From: Bacillota bacterium
GTDB lineage: Bacteria > Bacillota > Clostridia > Oscillospirales > Ruminococcaceae
Direction of reading: 5' to 3'
DNA: 6,689 nt
Assembly: GCA_023395435.1 (NCBI GenBank)
Contig: JAEWZG010000111.1
Span: 1 to 6,689 of the forward strand
Below, piece by piece: positions 1 through 5,826 of the stretch; within the stretch, counting starts at the first letter, position 1; each line of letters begins with the position of its first letter. The notes under the pieces were generated by a model. The model was not told the DNA's origin. It did no database searches and saw nothing but the letters and a program-made list of their open reading frames with translations. A program made the position numbers and the translations under genes.

Positions 1-1882
1 TTGCTATCATCTGTGTCCCTATCATTATATCATATTTCCCATCGCCAAAATCGTTAAAGTTTTTTTCATAGGAATATCTTGAATATGTTGTATCCGCATC
101 CATACGCAGGACTCTTGCGGTTGGGAAAAGTCTTTCAATCTCATCCTCAAGCTTTTGTGTGCCTACACCCGTCGGGTGCAAGTGTGTGCTGCCACACTTC
201 TCGCATTTTTCTTCTAAGTGGCGTGAATAACCGCAATAATGACACATCAGCATTCCGTTTGGTTTATGATACGTCAAAGGAATACTACAATACGGGCAAG
301 CAAGAGGCTCACGGCAATCAAGACAACTGATGTATGTATGATAGCCTCTTCTATTTAATAGCAGAATAGTCTGCTCTTTTTTCTCTATATTTGCATTTAT
401 TTTATTAATCAGCTCATTACTAAAGATACTGTTATTGCCATTCTGTGCTTCAAGCTGCATATCAACTATTACAACCTGAGGCAATACTGCTTTCGAATAT
501 CTTTCATTTAATTCATACAGCTTGTATCTTCCATTCTGAGCAAAATAATAGCTTTCTATTGATGGAGTTGCTGATGCAAGCAACAACAACGCGTTATGAT
601 AACCACACCGCTGAATAGCAACATCTCTTGCATGATATCGTGGCGATGCCTCGGATTTATAGGTACGCTCGCCCTCTTCATCCATTATGATTAGTCCAAT
701 ATTTTTAAGAGGGGCAAAAACTGCACTTCGTGTTCCAATGACAATTTTAGCATCTCCCGACTTTATACGCTTATACTCGTCCACTCTTTGCCCAAGAGAA
801 AGGTTACTATGAATTACTGCGATAGTTTTGTCAAATAGCGCTCTGAATTTTGCAACTATCTGTGGAGTAAGTGATATTTCAGGAATCAGCAAAATAACAG
901 TCTTGTCCATTTTTAGGGTATAATCAATCAATTTTATAAAAACTGAAGTCTTTCCACTTCCCGTAATTCCGTGCAAGAGTGCTCCGCCGGCTTTATTTAG
1001 CGATATAAGTTCTTTAATTCCCTCAAAGACTTTCACCTGTTCATCAGATAATATAATTTTATCAGGATTTTGTGCTTCAATTTCATTTGGTATAGGGTTT
1101 CTAAGCACCTCGTAATCATATACAGTAAGGACTTCTTTTTTTACTAAAGCATTTATCACCGAAGAAGTAACATTGCAAAGATAACAAATTTCCTTGACTG
1201 ATGCACAGCCACATTCTTCAAGCATTTCAATTATTGTGTTTTGCTTTTTTGTAAGCTTTAATGGGAAGCTTTCGCTTGCATATCTGTCAGAGAGCCTTAC
1301 CATTCTGACAGTTTCGTCACCGACATTACGTTTGAATTCATTGCATTCAACAAGATAGCCTTTTTCTACAAGACTTTCAATTATTTTTCGATTATTACTC
1401 TCAAATGCATTTTCAATTAATTTATTAAATTCTTGTGATGATGTAGAATTTTTTAAGGATTTAATAAATTCCATCTCAGCAGGTTCAAGTGATAAATCAA
1501 TATCCTTATTACTAAGAGAATATTTAGTATTAAAATTTATTCCCAATCCACGTGGAATTACTGAACTCAAAGCCTCAAAATAAGTGCAGAAGGTATTTTC
1601 CTTAAGCCAGAAAATAATTTTCATTAGTTCCTCATTTACACAAGGAGCAGAGTCAATAACACTTAATATCGGCTTTAAAGCCGGATCAAAATAATCCTTG
1701 AAATATGTCCTTGTAACAAATCCAATACGCTTTCTGTTACCACGTCCAAACGGAACAAGTACACGCATACCAGCCTGAATCTTATCTTCAAGCTCTTTTG
1801 ATATGAAATAGCTATACTCCATATCATAATTATATGAGGTGCTACTTAATGCTACTTTTGCAACCATAAAATTACCAAGCAT
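1..1882 (-). CDS. priA: Primosomal protein N' (replication restart helicase PriA), 3' end missing
   Basis: PriA is a 3'-to-5' superfamily 2 DNA helicase that recognises stalled or abandoned replication forks and reloads the replisome. The frame is open from the ATG at 1882 to the window edge, giving 627 residues; family members are usually about 730-830, so the end of helicase lobe 2 and the C-terminal domain lie outside. An N-terminal DNA-binding region is followed by Walker A GITGSGKT (residues 305-312), a Walker B-type box DEEGE (401-405), SATPS (motif III), and the zinc-binding insertion with all eight cysteines: C520, C523, C529, C532, C547, C550, C560 and C563. GVGTQK and RMDADTT follow, and the window ends within GTQMIA. 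GAGGTG sits 6 bases before the ATG, which supports this start. It follows rpoZ by 25 bases and is probably co-transcribed. The usual DEEH histidine is glycine at residue 404. No frameshift was found. Confidence 0.95.
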   Translation of the reverse strand, partial: MLGNFMVAKVALSSTSYNYDMEYSYFISKELEDKIQAGMRVLVPFGRGNRKRIGFVTRTYFKDYFDPALKPILSVIDSAPCVNEELMKIIFWLKENTFCTYFEALSSVIPRGLGINFNTKYSLSNKDIDLSLEPAEMEFIKSLKNSTSSQEFNKLIENAFESNNRKIIESLVEKGYLVECNEFKRNVGDETVRMVRLSDRYASESFPLKLTKKQNTIIEMLEECGCASVKEICYLCNVTSSVINALVKKEVLTVYDYEVLRNPIPNEIEAQNPDKIILSDEQVKVFEGIKELISLNKAGGALLHGITGSGKTSVFIKLIDYTLKMDKTVILLIPEISLTPQIVAKFRALFDKTIAVIHSNLSLGQRVDEYKRIKSGDAKIVIGTRSAVFAPLKNIGLIIMDEEGERTYKSEASPRYHARDVAIQRCGYHNALLLLASATPSIESYYFAQNGRYKLYELNERYSKAVLPQVVIVDMQLEAQNGNNSIFSNELINKINANIEKKEQTILLLNRRGYHTYISCLDCREPLACPYCSIPLTYHKPNGMLMCHYCGYSRHLEEKCEKCGSTHLHPTGVGTQKLEDEIERLFPTARVLRMDADTTYSRYSYEKNFNDFGDGKYDIMIGTQMIA

Positions 1883-1907
1883 TTTTATCACCTCATATTA
1901 AAATTAT

Positions 1908-2120
1908 TTATTTTCTTTTTGATATTGAAGGATCTTCAATAATCCTGTACTGTCCTATTGCAAATTCTTCGACAGCCGTTTTGACTGGTTTTTCCTCCAA
2001 AGTCTCCTTGTTTTCAACTAATTCATCAGCAATCTGTCTTGCTCTTTTAGCAACTGCTATTACCAATGAATAATAGCTTTCATTGCTTTTTAAAATTTGT
2101 GATACTGCTGGTCTAAGCAT
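1908..2120 (-). CDS. rpoZ: DNA-directed RNA polymerase omega subunit
   Basis: Omega is the small RNA polymerase subunit that clamps the beta' C-terminal region and helps the core enzyme assemble. The protein has 70 residues, normal for the Firmicutes form. It starts MLRPAVSQIL and has the family core LV-x4-AKRARQIADEL (residues 19-34), then an acidic tail segment and AVEEFAIGQYRI near the end. The ATG at 2120 lies inside the last codons of gmk, overlapping it by 8 bases, and GAGGTG sits 7 bases upstream within the gmk coding sequence. This suggests translational coupling to gmk. The core motif usually carries a basic residue before the aromatic (S-R/K-Y-x-LV); here it reads SYYSLV. The identification rests on both sequence and position between gmk and priA. 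Confidence 0.93.
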   Translation of the reverse strand: MLRPAVSQILKSNESYYSLVIAVAKRARQIADELVENKETLEEKPVKTAVEEFAIGQYRIIEDPSISKRK

Positions 2121-2721
2121 TATTTAACACCTCTTCTATTTTATTTGAGTTTTTTTTATTTGTCAGTTTTGAAGCTGCAATAATTGCCTCAAAATCAGAT
2201 ATGGCTTTCTCAAGCTCGGCATTTATCATTATATAATCATAATTTTTTGCGAGAGAAATCTCATACTTAGCTTCGCTTAACCTTTTTTCAATAACTTCTT
2301 CTGTTTCAGTTCGTCTTTTAAATAAACGTCTGCGAAGTTCAGAAACTGACGGTGGAAGAATAAATATCAATATCGCATCCGGAAAGTTCTTTTTTATCTG
2401 CATTGCTCCATTTGTTTCAATTTCCAGAATAACATCATAACCCTCACGAAGCTTTTCTTCGACCTGCTTTCTGGGAGTTCCATAAAAATTATCACAGAAG
2501 CAAGCATGTTCAAGCATTCCTTGATTAGCAATTAGCTTCTGAAATTCCTCCTTTGAGAGAAAATAATAATTGATTCCTTCTTTTTCACCTTCACGAGGAG
2601 ATCTTGTTGTTGCTGAAACTGAATAATAAATGTTTTTATTATTCTTAAGAACAGTTTCAAGAATAGTACCCTTCCCACAACCAGAAGGTGCAGAAACTAC
2701 ATATAATACTCCACTATTCAT
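2113..2721 (-). CDS. gmk: Guanylate kinase
   Basis: Guanylate kinase transfers phosphate from ATP to GMP (or dGMP) to make GDP, a cytosolic step in guanine nucleotide supply. The chosen start gives 202 residues, close to the usual 200-210. The P-loop is SAPSGCGKGT (residues 10-19, catalytic lysine K17), followed by the GMP-binding segment TTRSPREGE, then YGTP, DVILEIETNGAMQIKK and the lid region with RRLFKRRTETEEVIEKRL. The ATG at 2721 is preferred over the ATG at 2784 because GGAGG lies 6 bases before it, and because family members begin just before the LYVVSAPSG strand. The start overlaps the end of remA by 8 bases, and the TAG stop overlaps the start of rpoZ by 8 bases. In Firmicutes such as Bacillus, Gmk is a known target of (p)ppGpp inhibition; whether that holds here cannot be read from the sequence. 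Confidence 0.96.
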   Translation of the reverse strand: MNSGVLYVVSAPSGCGKGTILETVLKNNKNIYYSVSATTRSPREGEKEGINYYFLSKEEFQKLIANQGMLEHACFCDNFYGTPRKQVEEKLREGYDVILEIETNGAMQIKKNFPDAILIFILPPSVSELRRRLFKRRTETEEVIEKRLSEAKYEISLAKNYDYIMINAELEKAISDFEAIIAASKLTNKKNSNKIEEVLNNA

Positions 2722-2962
2722 TCTCATCCTCCGCTTCCATTCTGCCTGCAACAGTTTCTGGCAAGGATGCACATAAAATAACATGATCAGTATCCATTAT
2801 TATTACTGCACGTGTTCTTCGTCCGTACGTCGCGTCAATTAGATTTCGTTTTTCTTTTGCTTCCTGAATAATTCTTTTTATTGGTGCAGATTCAGGACTT
2901 ACTATTGCTAATAATCTTGATGATGAAACCATGTTGCCAAAACCGATATTAATAAGCTGCAT
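2714..2962 (-). CDS. remA: RemA/DUF370 family regulatory protein
   Basis: This small protein of 82 residues belongs to the RemA (DUF370, extracellular matrix regulatory protein A) family. It has the family pattern almost end to end: LINIGFGNMV (residues 3-12), IVSPESAPIKRII (20-32), LIDATYGRRTRAVIIMD (41-57) and HVIL (60-63), ending in a short acidic tail. In Bacillus subtilis RemA is a DNA-binding activator of biofilm matrix operons. In clostridia the same gene is kept beside gmk and its target genes are mostly unknown, so the matrix role should not be assumed here. The ATG at 2962 has AGGTGA just upstream, overlapping the yicC stop codon, with only 8 bases between the two genes. The 3' end overlaps gmk by 8 bases. 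Confidence 0.93.
   Translation of the reverse strand: MQLINIGFGNMVSSSRLLAIVSPESAPIKRIIQEAKEKRNLIDATYGRRTRAVIIMDTDHVILCASLPETVAGRMEAEDENE
2728..2732 (-). promoter_or_regulatory. Ribosome-binding site that fixes the gmk start
   Basis: On the minus strand this reads GGAGG, inside the last codons of remA, with 6 bases between it and the ATG at 2721. The in-frame ATG at 2727 directly abuts it and the ATG at 2784 lies far upstream, so the site picks out 2721 as the gmk start. Confidence 0.8.
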
Positions 2963-2970
2963 ACTATCAC

Positions 2971-3849
2971 CTATTCTATATTCTGAATTTGTTCTCTGAT
3001 TTTTTCAATTTCAGATTTGAGATCAACAACAATTTTAGTAATTTCTAAATCCTGCGCCTTTGAACCTATTGTGTTAACCTCACGGTTAAACTCCTGAACA
3101 AGGAAGTCAAGCTTCCTGCCAATTGCCTCATTTGACTTTATTAAATCCCTGAACTGATTGATGTGGCTTCTTAAACGGACAGTTTCTTCATCAACAGCAG
3201 TTTTTTCGGAGAAAATTGCTGCTTCAGTCAAAATTCTCTGTTCATCAATATTATTGTCAGCTAAAAGTTCTTTTAATTTCGTATATAGCTTCTCACGGTA
3301 ATTTTTTGTTGTTTCGGGTGATTGTTTTTCAATGATTTCAATATTCTTTTCAATATAGTCAAGCCTACCCATAATATCGTCAAACATTTTAGAACCTTCA
3401 ACTTCACGCATTGCAATGAATTTATCTATAGCTTCATTGAAAACTGGATAAACAAGATTCCATATTTCGTCCTCATCATCAATTTCTTTAGTAACAGTAA
3501 ATACATCTGAAATTCTCAGCAAGTGTGATAATGAAAGATCATCGTTAAGGTTTAATGCTACATTTGCTTTTTTCAAGGCATCAACGTATCCCTTTGCTAC
3601 TGATTCATTAATTGCAATCTGCTCATCAATACCATTTGTGTTATAGATTGAAACACATACTTCAACCTTACCACGTGATATCTTATTATTAAGTCCTGAT
3701 TTCAACTTTTCCTCAAGATAGCCATATGCTCTTGGAACTCTTGAAGAAAACTCAAAATATCTATGATTAACAGAACGAATTTCAACAAGAATGTTTTTTC
3801 CATCAATATCTGCTAATGCTCTGCCATATCCGGTCATGCTTTTTACCAT
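2971..3849 (-). CDS. yicC: YicC/YloC family endoribonuclease
   Basis: The 292-residue protein has the usual YicC length. It opens with MVKSMTGYGRA, the hallmark N-terminus, followed by EIRSVNHRYFEF and ISRGKVEV in the YicC N-terminal domain (about 1-155). A charged middle segment leads to the C-terminal DUF1732 domain with the strongly conserved EFNREVNTIGSKAQD (about 249-263) and a helical, Glu/Lys-rich end. YicC and its Bacillus relative YloC have been described as endoribonucleases; the E. coli protein has been linked to turnover of the small RNA RyhB. Targets in this organism are unknown. The start at 3849 matches family starts, although the upstream ribosome-binding sequence is weak (around GATGTGAT). 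It is the first gene of the yicC-remA-gmk-rpoZ-priA operon, about 70 bases downstream of a strong promoter. Confidence 0.95.
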   Translation of the reverse strand: MVKSMTGYGRALADIDGKNILVEIRSVNHRYFEFSSRVPRAYGYLEEKLKSGLNNKISRGKVEVCVSIYNTNGIDEQIAINESVAKGYVDALKKANVALNLNDDLSLSHLLRISDVFTVTKEIDDEDEIWNLVYPVFNEAIDKFIAMREVEGSKMFDDIMGRLDYIEKNIEIIEKQSPETTKNYREKLYTKLKELLADNNIDEQRILTEAAIFSEKTAVDEETVRLRSHINQFRDLIKSNEAIGRKLDFLVQEFNREVNTIGSKAQDLEITKIVVDLKSEIEKIREQIQNIE

Positions 3850-3919
3850 ATTATCACATCTTTCGATATATTAGTATCTATTTCGCTTTTTAAATAAGCA
3901 ACAATTCAATATTTAAATT

Positions 3920-3948
3920 ATTATAGCATTTATCAGCGAATAAAGCAA
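3920..3948 (-). promoter_or_regulatory. SigmaA-type promoter for the yicC-remA-gmk-rpoZ-priA operon
   Basis: Read on the minus strand, a -35 box TTGCTT (3943-3948) is followed after exactly 17 bases by a perfect -10 box TATAAT (3920-3925). TGC sits directly before the -10, making it an extended -10 promoter. Transcription would be expected to start near 3912-3914, leaving a leader of roughly 60-65 bases before yicC. I saw no convincing riboswitch, leader peptide or strong hairpin in that leader. The site lies just downstream of the oadA terminator, so it would start an independent unit. Confidence 0.82.
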
Positions 3949-3960
3949 GTAATGTCATCC

Positions 3961-3990
3961 AAAAAAATAGCTACCTAATGGTAGCTATTT
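3961..3990 (-). terminator. Intrinsic terminator after oadA
   Basis: A perfect 11-base inverted repeat (AAATAGCTACC at 3965-3975 and GGTAGCTATTT at 3980-3990) encloses a 4-base loop. On the minus strand the stem runs directly into seven T residues (3961-3967, partly paired in the stem). It begins 6 bases after the oadA stop codon, as expected for the end of the carboxyl-transfer operon. There is no comparable T run on the plus-strand side, so it looks one-directional. Confidence 0.93.
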
Positions 3991-3996
3991 AATAAT

Positions 3997-5394
3997 TTAT
4001 ACTGGATGAACCATATTCTGTGTGTCTGAATGAGTACCGTCGATATTGTACTTTTTATTTCTTCTCTTCTCAAAAAATTTTGTAGCAACCGGTCCAAACT
4101 GTGCATAACTGAGAACGTCTTCTTCCTGTTCAACCCATTCAGCACATTCTTCACGGAGCTTATCAAGCTCTGGTTTAAGTAAGTCAGCAGGACGGCAATC
4201 GATAGGATCAGCATCACCGATAATTTTCTTTCTAAATTCAGGATCAATTGGAGCAGGTGTTTTACCATATTCTCCTCTGACAAGTCCCTTGAATTCCTTA
4301 GTAACTGTCTTATATCTTTCACCTGTTATTATGTTAAATACTGCTTGAGTACCAACAATCTGTGATGTCGGAGTAACAAGTGGCGGCATACCAGAATCCG
4401 CACGAACCCTTGGTACTTCACGAAGAACATCCTCAAACTTATCAACCTTTCCAGCCTGTTTAAGCTGTGAAAGAAGATTTGAAAGCATTCCGCCTGGAAC
4501 CTGATAGATAAGTGCTGAAGCATCTGTAGCAAGCATCTTTGGATCAAGCAAGCCACTGTCAAGATATTTCTGTCTTAGCTTCATAAAGTAATCTCTTACT
4601 TCTGTGAGCTTTGAAAGATCAAGTCCTGTATCGTATTCTGTTCCCTGGAGAGCAGCAACCATAGATTCTGTTGGGGCGTGTGATGTTCCTAAAGCTAATG
4701 GTGACATTGCAGTATCAATAATATCTGCACCAGCTTCAACACCCTTTAACAAGCACATTGAAGCAAGACCAGATGTATAGTGAGTATGAAGCTGTACAGG
4801 AAGGTTAACAACAGATTTGATTTTCTTAACAAGCTCTGCTGTTTTATATGGTGTAAGCAAAGCAGCCATATCCTTGATACAAATTGAATCTGCACCAGCA
4901 TCTCTAATCTGTTTTGCATAATCCATATAGTACTCATCTGTGAATATATCACCAAGTGTATAAGAAATAGCAACCTGAGTATGTGCGCCTTCTTTTTTTG
5001 CAGCTTTAATTGCTGTTTCAAGATTTCTGATGTCATTTAATGCATCAAAAATTCTGATGATATCAATACCATTTGCTACAGATTTCTGAACAAAATATTC
5101 AACAACATCGTCAGCATAGTGGCGATAACCAAGCATATTTTGTCCTCTGAAAAGCATCTGGATTTTTGTATTAGGTAAATTTTTCTTTAGTGTGCGAAGT
5201 CTTTCCCATGGATCTTCATTCAAGAAACGAAGACAGGAATCAAATGTAGCTCCGCCCCATGCTTCTACTGAATAAAATCCTATCTTATCCATAGCAGGAA
5301 GAATAGGAAGCATTTCATCCATTGTCATACGAGTTGCAATCAAAGATTGATGAGCATCACGCAAGACGGTTTCCGTAATTTTGATTTTTCCCAT
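3997..5394 (-). CDS. oadA: Oxaloacetate decarboxylase alpha subunit / pyruvate carboxyltransferase (transcarboxylase 5S-like), no biotin domain
   Basis: This enzyme transfers carboxyl groups between biotin and pyruvate/oxaloacetate, as in Na+-pumping oxaloacetate decarboxylase, pyruvate carboxylase subunit B and the transcarboxylase 5S subunit. The 465 residues contain a HMGL-like TIM barrel with ETVLRDAHQS (8-17; D13 likely metal ligand), IRIFDALND (113-121), IKDM with K174 (the lysine carbamylated in relatives) and LHTHYTSG (202-209; H203 and H205 likely metal ligands). The conserved C-terminal carboxylase region follows, with YQVPGGMLSNL and EEDVLSYAQFGPVA. Many OadA proteins have about 580-600 residues because a biotin domain is fused at the end. 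That domain is absent, and the separate carrier gene 23 bases upstream can supply it. The ATG at 5394 matches family starts; its ribosome-binding sequence (AGGCGG, about 10 bases away) is only moderate. Which acceptor reaction dominates in the cell cannot be decided from sequence. Confidence 0.93.
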   Translation of the reverse strand: MGKIKITETVLRDAHQSLIATRMTMDEMLPILPAMDKIGFYSVEAWGGATFDSCLRFLNEDPWERLRTLKKNLPNTKIQMLFRGQNMLGYRHYADDVVEYFVQKSVANGIDIIRIFDALNDIRNLETAIKAAKKEGAHTQVAISYTLGDIFTDEYYMDYAKQIRDAGADSICIKDMAALLTPYKTAELVKKIKSVVNLPVQLHTHYTSGLASMCLLKGVEAGADIIDTAMSPLALGTSHAPTESMVAALQGTEYDTGLDLSKLTEVRDYFMKLRQKYLDSGLLDPKMLATDASALIYQVPGGMLSNLLSQLKQAGKVDKFEDVLREVPRVRADSGMPPLVTPTSQIVGTQAVFNIITGERYKTVTKEFKGLVRGEYGKTPAPIDPEFRKKIIGDADPIDCRPADLLKPELDKLREECAEWVEQEEDVLSYAQFGPVATKFFEKRRNKKYNIDGTHSDTQNMVHPV

Positions 5395-5417
5395 CGTGTT
5401 ATATCCGCCTTTCGTAA

Positions 5418-5795
5418 TTATTGAATAACAGCAATAAGTGTTCCTGAATCTACTGTGTCACCTTTTTTTACACTAATGCTTGCAACTGTACCAGCAACTG
5501 GAGAAACAACGTCATTCTCCATTTTCATAGCTTCAAGCACAATAACAGGTGTTCCGTTTTCAACCTTATCACCAACTTTAACTTTAACGTCAAGAACATT
5601 ACCAGGCATTGGAGCATTTATTTCTGTTCCGCCTGTTACCTGTGGTGCAGGAGCAGGAGATGCTGCTGGTGCTGCTACTGGTGACGGTGTAGCAGTAGGT
5701 ACTGGAGTTGCAACTGGTGCAGATGATGTCTGGCCAGCTTCTTCAACTGCTACGTCATATGTTTTACCGTTTACTGTTATGTTATATCTTTTCAT
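5418..5795 (-). CDS. Biotin carboxyl carrier protein (transcarboxylase 1.3S / decarboxylase gamma-like)
   Basis: This protein carries the covalently bound biotin that shuttles a carboxyl group between the two neighbouring carboxyltransferases. Its 125 residues fall into three parts. A short N-terminal strand pair, MKRYNITVNGKTYDV, resembles transcarboxylase 1.3S. A flexible Ala/Pro/Thr linker spans about 23-52. A biotinyl domain spans about 57-125 with the biotinylation motif EAMKMEN, whose target lysine is K91, 34 residues from the C-terminus. PMPGNV and SPVAGTV are the matching half-motifs of the barrel. GGAGG lies 7 bases before the ATG at 5795. It sits 31 bases after the acyl-CoA carboxyltransferase and 23 bases before oadA, so it almost certainly serves both. 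A biotin protein ligase encoded elsewhere is needed for activity. A role as AccB of fatty acid synthesis is less likely given the absence of accC beside it. Confidence 0.94.
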   Translation of the reverse strand: MKRYNITVNGKTYDVAVEEAGQTSSAPVATPVPTATPSPVAAPAASPAPAPQVTGGTEINAPMPGNVLDVKVKVGDKVENGTPVIVLEAMKMENDVVSPVAGTVASISVKKGDTVDSGTLIAVIQ

Positions 5796-5826
5796 ATAAA
5801 TTCCTCCAAAATAATATTAATAATTC

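Noticed and set aside
79..330. Plus-strand open frame of 83 codons
   Set aside because: It lies antisense to the zinc-binding region of priA and resembles no protein I know. The priA frame has all its motifs here.
1..1882. Possible frameshift or pseudogene in priA
   Set aside because: A codon-by-codon reading from 1882 to the edge shows one frame with Walker A, SATPS, all eight zinc cysteines and GTQMIA in order. It lacks a stop only because the window ends.
2722..2784. Longer gmk start at 2784
   Set aside because: It would add 21 residues ahead of the conserved start and overlap remA by over 70 bases. GGAGG is correctly spaced only for 2721.
3322..3510. Plus-strand open frame of 62 codons
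   Set aside because: Antisense to yicC, with no ribosome-binding site seen and a low-complexity Asn/Phe/Ile composition.
3850..3912. Riboswitch or leader peptide in the yicC leader
   Set aside because: The roughly 63-base leader is short and AT-rich, with at most a 4-base-pair stem. Nothing resembles a known aptamer.
3975..5036. Three minus-strand open frames (3975-4322, 4329-4562, 4746-5036)
   Set aside because: They are out-of-frame readings of oadA, which has intact family motifs through the whole stretch.
5455..5799. Plus-strand open frame of 114 codons rich in Ala, Thr and Gly
   Set aside because: It is the mirror of the Ala/Pro linker and biotin domain of the carrier gene; the low-complexity linker keeps the opposite strand open.
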